Below, piece after piece: positions 25,664 through 34,153 of a stretch of DNA of 64,000 bases. The stretch spans positions 66,122-130,121 of the forward strand of contig JAZQAN010000056.1 of NCBI GenBank assembly GCA_045545235.1, given 5' to 3'. The notes beneath the pieces are model-generated. The model was not told where the DNA came from. It worked only from the letters and a program-made list of their open reading frames with translations, and searched no databases. Every line of letters begins with the position of its first letter. Position 1 is the first letter of the stretch. A program made the translations under genes and the position numbers. The stretch comes from CAZNKU01 sp045545235 (lineage in GTDB: Bacteria > Bacillota > Clostridia > Monoglobales > Firm-18).

Positions 25664-26479
25664 ATGGTATCAGAATTCGAAATCAAAAAACAAATTTGTG
25701 ACATTGGTAAGAGAATTTATGACAGAGGTATGGTTGCTGCAAACGACGGTAACATTTCTGTTAAGATTTCAGACAATGAATTTTTGTGTACACCAACAGG
25801 TGTAAGTAAGGGTTTTATGACACCTGAATATATCTGTAAAGTAGACGCAAAGGGAAATGTAATTCAGGCAAACGGTAATTTCAAGCCATCTTCTGAAATT
25901 AAGATGCATATGCGTGTTTATCAGCAGAGACCTGATGTCAAGTCTGTTGTACATGCACATCCTATTTATGCAACAAGCTTTGCTATTGCAGGCATTCCGC
26001 TTACACAGCCTATTATGCCTGAAGCGGTAATTGCTCTTGGCTGCGTACCGATTGCTGAATACGGCACACCTTCAACAGAAGAAATTCCTGATGCAGTTGA
26101 AAAGTACTTGCCTCACTTTGATGCAGTGTTGCTTGCTAACCACGGTGCACTTTCTTATTCAGATTCTCTTCTTAGCGCATATCATAAGATGGAATCATTG
26201 GAATTTTATGCTGAGCTTTTGTTTAAGGCAAAACAGCTTGGCGGACCTAAGGAGCTTACAGTTCCACAGGTTGAAAGACTTTATGAAATCAGAAGACAGT
26301 TTGGTCTTTCAGGTAAACATCCTGCAAACCTTTGCCCAAACGTTAAGTCAGGTAAGGCAAGCTGCCACACATGCGGTCTTTGTAATGGTGGTAAGGTAGA
26401 TGATGAACCTGCTTCATCAACTGATGCTGATCTTGTTGCTGCTATAACCAAAAAGGTTATGGAGCAGCTTGGTAAATAA
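25664..26479 (+). CDS. BMC-associated class II aldolase (fuculose/rhamnulose-phosphate type)
   Basis: 271 residues. The class II aldolase/adducin domain (1-~205) has the zinc ligands in VHAHP and NHGA. It should cleave L-fuculose- or L-rhamnulose-1-phosphate to DHAP and lactaldehyde. A Cys-rich segment follows (C-x8-C-x2-C-x2-C within residues ~225-245, ending CGLCNGG), then a Ser/Asp linker and a terminal amphipathic helix DADLVAAITKKVMEQLG. That helix has the look of a C-terminal encapsulation peptide, as known for aldolases of GRM5-type compartments. First gene of the core operon, behind an AAGGAG site. Confidence 0.9.
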   Translation: MVSEFEIKKQICDIGKRIYDRGMVAANDGNISVKISDNEFLCTPTGVSKGFMTPEYICKVDAKGNVIQANGNFKPSSEIKMHMRVYQQRPDVKSVVHAHPIYATSFAIAGIPLTQPIMPEAVIALGCVPIAEYGTPSTEEIPDAVEKYLPHFDAVLLANHGALSYSDSLLSAYHKMESLEFYAELLFKAKQLGGPKELTVPQVERLYEIRRQFGLSGKHPANLCPNVKSGKASCHTCGLCNGGKVDDEPASSTDADLVAAITKKVMEQLGK

Positions 26480-26498
26480 ATTACGGGGAGATGTCCTT

Positions 26499-26969
26499 AT
26501 GGATGAAAAAACACTCTCTTTGGTTGTGAAGTCTGTTATAGACAGTATGCAAAATAAAAAAATTACTCTTGATGTTGCAAGAAAGCTTATACATAAGGTT
26601 GAAAAAAAGGCAGAGGAAATGGGTGTTAACGCAGTTGTTGCCGTTGCAAATGACGGTGGAAATGTTGTGGCGGTTGAGTGTATGGACGATTCATACATAG
26701 CAAGCTATGATATTGCAGTTAACAAGGCTTTTACCTGCGCAGCACTTAAAATGCCCACTACAACTTTAAAAGAGCTTGCGCAACCCGGCAAGGAACTTTA
26801 TGGCATACAGTTTACAAACAACGGACGTATTGTTATATTCGGCGGTGGTGTTCCTCTTAAAGACGGTGATAAAACAATCGGAGGTCTCGGCGTAAGCGGA
26901 GGTAGTGAACAGCAGGATACTTTACTTGCAGAATATGGCGAAAGAGTTTTTCTGGAGGAATTACTCTGA
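26499..26969 (+). CDS. GlcG/PduO-C family haem-binding-type protein with encapsulation peptide
   Basis: 156 residues. Residues 1-20 (DEKTLSLVVKSVIDSMQ) form an amphipathic helix typical of BMC encapsulation peptides. The rest is the DUF336/GlcG domain (AVVAVANDGGNVVAVECMDD, GGGVPLKDGDKTIGGLGVSG), which binds haem or cobalamin derivatives in relatives and is found in PduO and several BMC loci. Start at 26499 behind GGGGAG. Its stop overlaps the next start (TGATG). The precise function in the compartment is unknown. Confidence 0.85.
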   Translation: MDEKTLSLVVKSVIDSMQNKKITLDVARKLIHKVEKKAEEMGVNAVVAVANDGGNVVAVECMDDSYIASYDIAVNKAFTCAALKMPTTTLKELAQPGKELYGIQFTNNGRIVIFGGGVPLKDGDKTIGGLGVSGGSEQQDTLLAEYGERVFLEELL

Positions 26970-28456
26970 TGGATTTTAAAGGTATTAAAACAGTAGAAGC
27001 AAACTGTGATAATTTTAATACAATGATTTACGATTTAATTGAACAGGGTGGGTATCTGTGCAGTAAGCGTCAGTGTAAGAAGCTTGAAGGTGTTTTAAAA
27101 CGAACTTCATCTTTAAATGCAGTTATGTATGGCATTGGTGCTGTTACAACAGGCGGAAGAAAGTTTCTTATATGTACTGAAAAGGTAAATGCGAAGACAG
27201 ATATTCCAATAGTTTATGTTGAGTGTAAATCGGAAAGGAGCCAAAAAATGGACTTGAATTCACAAAGTATTGAACAAATTGTAAAGCAGGTTATGGCAGA
27301 GCTTGGAAACAGTGCGGCACCATCTGATTCTGCACCAAAAGCAGGAGGGGCAATTCCAAAAACTTCAAAAGCTGCTATGCTTACAAAACTTGAAAATTAT
27401 GACATTAAAGAATTTCCAATCCCTGAAATAGGTGATGATGATATTCTTGTAAAGGTTGAAGGCTGCGGTGTTTGCGGTACTGATGCTCACGAATTTAAGC
27501 GTGACCCATTTGGTCTTATACCTGTTGTTTTAGGACACGAGGGTACAGGCGAAATTGTTAAAATGGGTAAAAACGTTAAAAAGGACAGTGCAGGTAAGCC
27601 TTTGGCAATTGGTGACAAGGTTGTAACTTGTATGATATTTAAGGATAATCCTGATATTACAATGTTTGATCTTAACAAACAGAATGTTGGAGGTGCTGAT
27701 GTTTACGGACTTGTACCTGATGATGACATTCACCTTAATGGTTGGTTTGCTGATTACATTGTAATCCGCGGAGGTTCTACAGTGTTTAATGTAAGTGACC
27801 TTGATTTGGATTCACGAATTTTAATCGAACCATGTGCAGTTCTTATTCACGCAGTTGAACGTGCAAAGACAACAGGTATTCTTCGTTTCAACAGCAGGGT
27901 TGTGGTACAGGGTTGCGGACCTATCGGTCTTATCTGTATAGCAATTTTAAGAACTATGGGTATTGAAAATATCGTAGCTGTTGACGGTAACGAAAAGAGA
28001 CTTGAGTTTTCAAAACTTATGGGTGCTACAAAGTCAGTTAACTTTATGGAGCACAAGGGCATTGAAGCTTTGGAAGCTGCTGTTGTAGATGCATTCGGCG
28101 GTTATCACGCAGACTTTGCGTTCCAGTGTACAGGCTCACCTATAGCTCATGCTAACATTTACAAGTTTATAAGAAGTGGCGGCGGACTTTGCGAGCTTGG
28201 TTTCTTTATAAACGGCGGTGATGCTACAATTAACCCGCACTTTGATATTTGCTCTAAGGAAATTACAACTGTTGGTTCATGGGTTTACACACTTCGTGAT
28301 TATGCTACAACATTTGATTTCTTAAAGAGAGCAAAGGCAATAGGTATTCCTTTGGAAAAACTTATTACACACAGATTCCCGCTTGACAAGATTAACGAAG
28401 CACACGTTACAAACTTGAAGCAGGAAGGCTTAAAAGTTGTTATTATTAATGAATAA
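26969..28456 (+). CDS. Zinc-dependent alcohol dehydrogenase with encapsulation peptide and a 93-residue N-terminal extension
   Basis: Open frame of 495 codons. Residues 94-495 are a complete medium-chain zinc dehydrogenase: CGVCGTDAHEF (catalytic Zn Cys), GHEGTGEIV, and the NAD fold VVQGCGPIGLIC. They are preceded by an encapsulation helix MDLNSQSIEQIVKQVMAEL. The ATG of that helix (27248) has AAAGGAG seven bases upstream, so a 402-residue enzyme can be made. Upstream, in the same frame without a stop, codons 1-93 encode a small domain I do not recognise, whose ATG overlaps the previous stop. Either both products are made or a stop between two genes was lost. The likely role is reduction of lactaldehyde or propanal with NADH recycling. 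Confidence 0.88.
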   Translation: MDFKGIKTVEANCDNFNTMIYDLIEQGGYLCSKRQCKKLEGVLKRTSSLNAVMYGIGAVTTGGRKFLICTEKVNAKTDIPIVYVECKSERSQKMDLNSQSIEQIVKQVMAELGNSAAPSDSAPKAGGAIPKTSKAAMLTKLENYDIKEFPIPEIGDDDILVKVEGCGVCGTDAHEFKRDPFGLIPVVLGHEGTGEIVKMGKNVKKDSAGKPLAIGDKVVTCMIFKDNPDITMFDLNKQNVGGADVYGLVPDDDIHLNGWFADYIVIRGGSTVFNVSDLDLDSRILIEPCAVLIHAVERAKTTGILRFNSRVVVQGCGPIGLICIAILRTMGIENIVAVDGNEKRLEFSKLMGATKSVNFMEHKGIEALEAAVVDAFGGYHADFAFQCTGSPIAHANIYKFIRSGGGLCELGFFINGGDATINPHFDICSKEITTVGSWVYTLRDYATTFDFLKRAKAIGIPLEKLITHRFPLDKINEAHVTNLKQEGLKVVIINE

Positions 28457-28491
28457 AATAAACTAAAATATTAAAACAGGAGGAATTTAAA

Positions 28492-28767
28492 ATGGCACAG
28501 GAAGCTTTGGGTATGATCGAAACAAGAGGTCTTACAGCTGCAATTGAAGCAGCAGATGCAATGATTAAGGCAGCAGAGGTTGTTCTTATCGGTACAGAAA
28601 AAATCGGTTCAGGTTTGGTAAGCGTTATGGTACGTGGTGATGTTGGTGCTGTAAAGGCTGCTACAGAAGCAGGCTCAGTTGCTGCTCAGCGTCTTGGCGA
28701 ATTGGTAGCTGTACACGTTATCCCTCGTCCACACGGTGACGTTGAAAAGATTTTGCCTACACTATAA
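28492..28767 (+). CDS. BMC-H shell protein (PduA-like)
   Basis: 91-residue hexameric shell tile, the canonical length. It shows ALGMIETRGLTAAIEAADAM, KIGSGLVSVMVRGDVGAVKAAT and the C-terminal VIPRPHGDVEKILP, all typical of PduA/CcmK. The pore-loop segment is KIGSG. A strong GGAGG site suggests high expression. It is about 85 per cent similar by eye to the next gene, so a recent duplication is likely. Confidence 0.97.
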   Translation: MAQEALGMIETRGLTAAIEAADAMIKAAEVVLIGTEKIGSGLVSVMVRGDVGAVKAATEAGSVAAQRLGELVAVHVIPRPHGDVEKILPTL

Positions 28768-28784
28768 GGTAAAGGAGAGTTAAT

Positions 28785-29177
28785 ATGGCTACTCCAAAGA
28801 AAACAACAAAAACTACAACAAAAAAGGTAACAAATTCAACTGAAGTTAAAACTGCGGTTGAAACAAATATTACAAATAATGTTAAGGAGGAAATAAAAAT
28901 GGCACAGGAAGCATTAGGTATGGTAGAAACAAGAGGTTTGGTTGCTGCAATCGAAGCAGCTGATGCAATGGTTAAGGCTGCTAACGTAGCACTTATCGGT
29001 ACTGAAAAAATCGGTTCAGGTCTTGTAAGTGTTATGGTACGTGGTGATGTTGGTGCTGTTAAGTCTGCTGTTGAAGCAGGTGAAGCTGCTGCTCAGCGTC
29101 TTGGCGAAATTATCGCTACACACGTTATACCTCGTCCACATGGTGATGTTGAAAAAATTCTTCCATCACTTAAGTAA
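28785..29177 (+). CDS. BMC-H shell protein with Lys/Thr-rich N-terminal extension and internal start
   Basis: 130 codons. From codon 39 it is a full BMC-H domain nearly identical to the preceding gene, ending IPRPHGDVEKILPSLK. Codons 1-38 encode an extension rich in Lys, Thr, Asn and Glu (beginning ATPKKTTKTTTKKVTNST). The internal ATG at 28899 has AAGGAGG eight bases upstream, as strong as that of the outer start (AAGGAG before 28785). Both an extended 130-residue and a core 92-residue tile could be produced from one gene. The role of the tail is unknown. Confidence 0.93.
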   Translation: MATPKKTTKTTTKKVTNSTEVKTAVETNITNNVKEEIKMAQEALGMVETRGLVAAIEAADAMVKAANVALIGTEKIGSGLVSVMVRGDVGAVKSAVEAGEAAAQRLGEIIATHVIPRPHGDVEKILPSLK

Positions 29178-29200
29178 TTTTTAATTACATATTCTTTGTT

Positions 29201-29228
29201 TTCGGTCTTCCCTTATGGGGAGACCGAA
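29201..29228 (+). promoter_or_regulatory. Intercistronic hairpin after the two BMC-H genes
   Basis: TTCGGTCTTCCC (29201-29212), loop TTAT, GGGGAGACCGAA (29217-29228): a 12-bp stem with one G-U pair. It is followed by GAAAAGG and not a T-run, so it is not a simple terminator. A 3' stabiliser or processing point that raises shell-protein output over downstream genes fits its place. Confidence 0.6.
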
Positions 29229-29254
29229 GAAAAGGATAAGGAGGATTATTTCTT

Positions 29255-29521
29255 ATGTTAATCGGTAAAGTAACAGGAAGTGTAGTTGCTACACGAAAAA
29301 ATGAAAATCTTATCGGTAATAAATTTATGGTAGTAGAGCTCGTAGCTGATATGGGCGAAAAAAAGAAGATAGTGGCAATAGATAATATTGGCGCAGGTAT
29401 TGGTGAAATTGTTTTGGTTGCAACAGGTTCTGCCGCACGTATAGGTTGTGGTGTTGCGAATACACCTGTTGATGCTGCTATTGTTGGTATTGTAGATAAT
29501 TGCTCTGGAATGGAGATTTGA
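29255..29521 (+). CDS. BMC-P pentameric vertex protein (EutN/CcmL family)
   Basis: 88-residue vertex protein that caps the twelve corners of the shell. It has the family start IGKVTGSVVATRKNENLIGNK, the internal GAGIGEIVLVATGSAARIG and the end AAIVGIVD. Length and fold pattern are canonical. It follows the BMC-H pair and precedes the PduS-like gene. Confidence 0.95.
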   Translation: MLIGKVTGSVVATRKNENLIGNKFMVVELVADMGEKKKIVAIDNIGAGIGEIVLVATGSAARIGCGVANTPVDAAIVGIVDNCSGMEI

Positions 29522-29525
29522 TTAT

Positions 29526-30857
29526 ATGACTTTTGAAGAATTAAAAAAAGTCGTGCGTGATGCAGGTATTGCAGGTTGCGGTGGAGCAGGTTTTCCATCT
29601 TATGCAAAGCTTGATAAGCGTGCAGATACTATTATTCTTAACTGTGCAGAATGTGAACCGCTTTTTAAAGTACACAGACAGGTGCTTGAAAAGTATGCAT
29701 ATGAAATATGCTCTGCACTTGATTTGATTGTTAAGGCTTGTGAAGCCGAAAAGTTTATAATTGCCGTAAAGGGTGAATATAAGGACGCTGTGGAAGCTGT
29801 AAAAGCTGTTTTGCCACAGTTTGAAAGTGGAAAGATATCTTTGTTGCCTGAGGTATATCCTGCAGGGGACGAAGTTGTAACTATATATGAAGCAACAGGT
29901 CGTGTTGTACCTGCAGGTAATATTCCTATTTCGGTAGGTGTTATTGTATTTAATGTAGAAACTGCTCTTAATATTTATAATGCAGTTAACAGCGGTACTG
30001 CGGTTACACACAAATTTGTGACTGTTGCAGGTGAGGTTAAAAAGCCTCAGACTTATTTTGTGCCGGTTGGTACAACATTTGAACATTTAATTGAGCTTAG
30101 CGGTGGTATAACACGTAGTGATGTAACCATTGTAAACGGTGGACCTATGACAGGTACTCTTGCTACAAAATTTGATGTTGTAAAGAAAAATACCAATGGT
30201 ATTTTAGTTTTACCAGATGATAATCAGGTGGTGCTTAAAAAACAGGCACAGACAAACATAAGTGTAATGCGTGCTAAAAGTACGTGCTGTCAATGCCGCT
30301 CCTGCACGGATTTGTGCCCACGTTATTTGCTTGGACAGCCAATTAAGCCAAGTGAATTTATGAAGGCGGTTGCTACAGGTAACGTAACAGATGCACCGGT
30401 TATTGCTGACTCGATGTACTGTGTGTCCTGCGGTATATGTGAAATGTATGCTTGCCCACAGGGGTTGAATCCACGTTCACTTATTGCAGAATTTAAAAAT
30501 AATATGCGTAAAAATGGTGTTAAAATTACACCTGTTGAAAATCCTGAAGAGGTAAATCCTCACAGAGAATACAGAAAGGTGCCTATGAAACGACTAAAGG
30601 AAAGACTTGGTCTTACCGTATATGATGTTGACGCACCTATTGTTGATGATACAGTTAAACCCGGCAGAGTTAAAATTATGCTTTCACAGCATATCGGGGC
30701 TCCGGCAAAGCTTAATGTAAAAAAAGGTGATACTGTAAAGGTTGGCGATGTTATTGGAGTGGCTGATGAAAAGGCTCTTGGTGTTTCCGTACACAGTTCT
30801 GTTGACGGAAAAGTAATTGATGCCAACGATAATTTTGTAATTGTAGATGTAAAATAG
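29526..30857 (+). CDS. PduS-like (RnfC-related) iron-sulfur flavoprotein
   Basis: 443 residues. An N-terminal RnfC/NuoF-like domain (GCGGAGFPSYAKLDKRA, CAECEPLFKVHRQV) is followed by an SLBB segment. Two 4Fe-4S motifs come next (CCQCRSCTDLCP and CVSCGICEMYACP), then a C-terminal barrel-sandwich hybrid. In Pdu systems PduS recycles cobalamin and moves electrons. Here the dehydratase is B12-independent, so a role in electron transfer across the shell with the PduT-like protein next door is more likely. Cytoplasmic, organelle-associated. Confidence 0.9.
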   Translation: MTFEELKKVVRDAGIAGCGGAGFPSYAKLDKRADTIILNCAECEPLFKVHRQVLEKYAYEICSALDLIVKACEAEKFIIAVKGEYKDAVEAVKAVLPQFESGKISLLPEVYPAGDEVVTIYEATGRVVPAGNIPISVGVIVFNVETALNIYNAVNSGTAVTHKFVTVAGEVKKPQTYFVPVGTTFEHLIELSGGITRSDVTIVNGGPMTGTLATKFDVVKKNTNGILVLPDDNQVVLKKQAQTNISVMRAKSTCCQCRSCTDLCPRYLLGQPIKPSEFMKAVATGNVTDAPVIADSMYCVSCGICEMYACPQGLNPRSLIAEFKNNMRKNGVKITPVENPEEVNPHREYRKVPMKRLKERLGLTVYDVDAPIVDDTVKPGRVKIMLSQHIGAPAKLNVKKGDTVKVGDVIGVADEKALGVSVHSSVDGKVIDANDNFVIVDVK

Positions 30858-30871
30858 AAGGAGTGTTATAA

Positions 30872-31420
30872 ATGGCAAAAGCAATCGGAATGCTTGAGTA
30901 TATGACAGTTTCCACAGGTATGGAAGCTACCGATTTGATGCTGAAAACTGCAGAAGTAGACTTAATTGAGGCACAAACTGTATGCCCCGGTAAGTACATA
31001 GCTTTAATAACAGGTGAGCTTAGCGCAGTAAAGGCGGCTATTGATGCTTCAAAAACAAGATATGAAGCAAAGCTTATAGATACATTTGTGCTTGGTAATC
31101 CTCACGAGGATATTTTTCCTGCTATATATGGTACTGCATCAGTTGAAAAGCCTGCGGCTTTGGGTATTCTGGAAACATATTCTGCGGCATCTATTATAGT
31201 TGCTGCTGATATAGCGGCTAAAACATCTTCCGTACAACTTATTGAGCTTCGAATTGCAAAGGGTATGTGCGGTAAGTCATATATGACACTTACAGGTGAA
31301 GTTGCGGCAGTAACTGCGGCTATTGAAAAAGCCAGGGAAGAGGTTAAACCAAAAGGTACATTCCTTGACAGCTCGGTTATAGCAAGACCTTCCGAAAAAC
31401 TATGGAAATCAATCGTATAA
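30872..31420 (+). CDS. PduT-like BMC-T shell protein with pore cysteine
   Basis: 182 residues made of two fused BMC domains (1-~90 and ~92-182), forming trimers. Residue 38 is Cys in VCPGKY, the position at which PduT trimers coordinate a 4Fe-4S cluster in the central pore. It adjoins the PduS-like gene, as in pdu operons, supporting an electron conduit through the shell. Confidence 0.92.
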   Translation: MAKAIGMLEYMTVSTGMEATDLMLKTAEVDLIEAQTVCPGKYIALITGELSAVKAAIDASKTRYEAKLIDTFVLGNPHEDIFPAIYGTASVEKPAALGILETYSAASIIVAADIAAKTSSVQLIELRIAKGMCGKSYMTLTGEVAAVTAAIEKAREEVKPKGTFLDSSVIARPSEKLWKSIV

Positions 31421-31433
31421 GAGGTGAATACAG

Positions 31434-32822
31434 ATGATGGATGAAAGATATATTCAGGAAATTGTTGCAAGTGTTGTAAAATCTATGGATGCTAAAAACA
31501 ACAGTAAAAAGTTGAAGGGCGTATTTTCTTCGATGACAGATGCTCTTGCAGCAGTTGACAAGGCTTATAAGGAATACAGAAATTATACAGTAGAACAAAG
31601 GGAAAAAATGATTTCAAAAATCCGTGAGCTTACACTTAACGAAGCTGAAACAATGGCTAAATTGGGTGTTGAAGAAACAGGTATGGGCAGAGTAACTGAC
31701 AAAATTATAAAGCATCAGCTTGTTGCAAATAAAACTCCCGGTACTGAAGATTTAAAACCCGGTGTATTTACAGGCGACAGAGGTATGACTGTTATTGAAA
31801 TGGCACCTTATGGAGTTATCGGAAGTATCACACCTTCTACTAATCCAAGTGAAACAGTTATCTGTAATTCTATGGGTATGATTGCCGGTGGTAATGGTGT
31901 TGTATTTAACCCACACCCCAATGCAAAAAAGGTTGCAAACTATGCTGTTGACCTTGTTAACAGAGCTATTTTAGAAGCAGGTGGTCCTGAAAACCTTGTT
32001 GTTTCCGTTGAAAATCCTACAAAGGAATCTTCTGACGAAATGATGGCTTCTCCAATAGTTAAAATGTTGGTTGCAACAGGCGGCCCCGGCGTTGTTAAGG
32101 CGTTGCTTTCATCAGGTAAAAAGGCTATAGGTGCAGGTGCAGGTAATCCTCCTGTTATTGTAGATGATACTGTTGATGTGGAAAAAGCTGCAAAGGATAT
32201 TGTTGCAGGTTCAAGCTTTGATAACAACCTTCCGTGTATTGCGGAAAAAGAATGTTTTGCATTTAAAAATATTGCAGATGATTTGATTAAATATATGACT
32301 GAAAACGGTGCATATCTGTTAAAGGGTGCTCAGGTTGATCAGCTTATGAAGGTTTGCCTTGTTGAGAAAAACGGCAAATGGGATATCAATAAAAAATGGG
32401 TTGGTAAAGATGCAAGACTTTTCCTTAAGGAAATCGGTATAGATGCAGACCCAAGACTTATAATTTGTGAAACTGATGAAAATCATCCTTTTGTTCAGGT
32501 TGAAATGATGATGCCTATTCTTGCAATTGTACGTGTTAATGACATTGACGAGGCTATTGAAATGGCTGTTAAGGCTGAACACGGTTGCAGACATTCTGCA
32601 CATATTCATTCTAAAAATGTTGATAACCTTACTAAATTTGCAAGAGCGGTTGAAACAACAATTTTTGTTAAAAATGCACCTTCTTATGCAGGTATCGGTG
32701 CAGGCGGTGAAGGTTATACAACCTTTACTATTGCAGGTCCTACAGGTGAAGGCTTAACAGCGGCTCATTCATTTACAAGACAAAGACGTTGCGTACTTGT
32801 TGACGGACTTCATATTGTTTAA
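31434..32822 (+). CDS. CoA-acylating propionaldehyde dehydrogenase with encapsulation peptide (PduP-like)
   Basis: 462 residues. The N-terminal amphipathic helix DERYIQEIVASVVKSM is an encapsulation peptide. The ALDH fold follows, with SFDNNLPCIAEKE, where Cys268 is the catalytic thiol, and TGGPGVVKALLSSG in the cofactor region. It converts an aldehyde, probably propanal, with NAD+ and CoA to acyl-CoA inside the organelle, balancing the alcohol dehydrogenase. Two adjacent ATGs (31434, 31437) are possible starts behind AGAGGTG. Confidence 0.95.
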   Translation: MMDERYIQEIVASVVKSMDAKNNSKKLKGVFSSMTDALAAVDKAYKEYRNYTVEQREKMISKIRELTLNEAETMAKLGVEETGMGRVTDKIIKHQLVANKTPGTEDLKPGVFTGDRGMTVIEMAPYGVIGSITPSTNPSETVICNSMGMIAGGNGVVFNPHPNAKKVANYAVDLVNRAILEAGGPENLVVSVENPTKESSDEMMASPIVKMLVATGGPGVVKALLSSGKKAIGAGAGNPPVIVDDTVDVEKAAKDIVAGSSFDNNLPCIAEKECFAFKNIADDLIKYMTENGAYLLKGAQVDQLMKVCLVEKNGKWDINKKWVGKDARLFLKEIGIDADPRLIICETDENHPFVQVEMMMPILAIVRVNDIDEAIEMAVKAEHGCRHSAHIHSKNVDNLTKFARAVETTIFVKNAPSYAGIGAGGEGYTTFTIAGPTGEGLTAAHSFTRQRRCVLVDGLHIV

Positions 32823-32840
32823 TCTGAAAGGATGTTATAG

Positions 32841-33491
32841 ATGAAAGCTTTAGGTTTATTGGAAGTATATAGCTTTACAACTGCAGTTACTGCTGCGGAT
32901 ATATGTGCAAAGTCGGGCGGAGTAAAGGTTATTGCTTTTGACAGAAACCGTCCGAAATCTGCCGATGCACCTGCCCCTCTTGTAATGGTGGTTAAAATAG
33001 AAGGTGACGTTGCAGATGTGCGTGCCGCTATTGAGGCAGGTAAGCAGTATGCAGAGGAACAGGGCAAGTATATTGTATCTCATATTATACCACGTCCCGG
33101 TGAAACTGTTGAAAAAATGGCATATTTAATGGATATGAATAAGGATAAGTTCAATAAGGTTTTGCCAAAATCTTTTCTTGGTGTAAAGGAAGTTGCCTTG
33201 CCTGAAAGTAAGTGTATAGGACTTTTGGAGGTTGACGGTCTTGTTGCTGCAATTGAAGGGCTTGATGCTATGGTTAAGGCTGCAGAAGTAAAAGTTATAC
33301 ATAGTGAAAAGCGTCTTGGTGGACGACTTGTTACATGGATTGTAACCGGTAAGGTTGATGCTGTAAGTGCGGCTTTGGAGGTTGGCGTAAAACGTGCATC
33401 TGTACTTGGTAAGGTATATGGGTATAACGTGATACCAAGACTTCATGAAGAGGTTGGCAAGTTCTTTGACTTTACAGAAGCAGAGAGGTAA
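32841..33491 (+). CDS. BMC-T shell protein (tandem BMC domains)
   Basis: 216 residues with two BMC domains. The first (1-~95, LGLLEVYSFTTAVTAADIC ... VSHIIPRPGE) is joined by a linker to the second (~122-210, CIGLLEVDGLVAAIEGLDAM ... YNVIPRLHEE). It lacks the residue-38 Cys seen in the PduT-like protein, so it is a different trimer class, perhaps for metabolite passage. Lies between the PduP-like and PduL genes. Confidence 0.92.
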   Translation: MKALGLLEVYSFTTAVTAADICAKSGGVKVIAFDRNRPKSADAPAPLVMVVKIEGDVADVRAAIEAGKQYAEEQGKYIVSHIIPRPGETVEKMAYLMDMNKDKFNKVLPKSFLGVKEVALPESKCIGLLEVDGLVAAIEGLDAMVKAAEVKVIHSEKRLGGRLVTWIVTGKVDAVSAALEVGVKRASVLGKVYGYNVIPRLHEEVGKFFDFTEAER

Positions 33492-33497
33492 AAAGCT

Positions 33498-34136
33498 ATG
33501 ATTAATGAAGCTATGATAGCAGAGGCTGTAAAAAAAGCCTTGGCAGAACTTAAAACTGATGATAAAAATGAAATAAAAGTAGGTGTTTCTGCAAGACACG
33601 TTCACCTTTCACAGGAGGACCTTGAAACTCTTTTTGGTAAGGGCGCAGAGCTTACTGTTAAAAAACAGCTTATGGGAAGAGAATATGCATCTGACCAGCT
33701 TGTAACTTTGGTTGGTCCGTCACTTCGTGCAATTGAAAAGGTGCGTGTACTTGGCCCTGTAAGAAAGCATACACAGGTTGAAATTTCAAGAACAGATACC
33801 TTTGTTTTAAAGGTTAGTCCACCGGTGAGACCATCAGGTGAGGTTGAAGGCTCTGAAAAAATAGTTATTGTGGGACCTAAAGGTTCTGTGTATTTAAAAC
33901 AGGGTGTTATTATTGCAAACAGACATATTCATCTTACACCTGAATATGCCGAAAAGCACGGTATAAAGGATAATGATTATGTTGATGTTTTGGTTGAGAG
34001 CATAAAGCCTACAAAGTTCTTCGATGTACAGGTAAGAATACGTGATGACTTTAATGTGGAAATGCATATAGATACAGACGATGCAAACTCTGCAGGTATC
34101 AAAAACGGAGATAATGTTAAGATTATCAAAAAATAA
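33498..34136 (+). CDS. pduL: Phosphate propanoyltransferase with encapsulation peptide
   Basis: 212 residues. The N-terminal helix INEAMIAEAVKKALAELK is an encapsulation peptide. Two PduL domains follow, with zinc-binding motifs SARHVHLS and NRHIHLT. It converts propionyl-CoA and phosphate to propionyl-phosphate and recycles CoA within the organelle. No acyl kinase gene is present in the window, so ATP formation from propionyl-phosphate must rely on a kinase elsewhere. Confidence 0.96.
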   Translation: MINEAMIAEAVKKALAELKTDDKNEIKVGVSARHVHLSQEDLETLFGKGAELTVKKQLMGREYASDQLVTLVGPSLRAIEKVRVLGPVRKHTQVEISRTDTFVLKVSPPVRPSGEVEGSEKIVIVGPKGSVYLKQGVIIANRHIHLTPEYAEKHGIKDNDYVDVLVESIKPTKFFDVQVRIRDDFNVEMHIDTDDANSAGIKNGDNVKIIKK

Positions 34137-34153
34137 TTACAGGAGTTGTTTTA

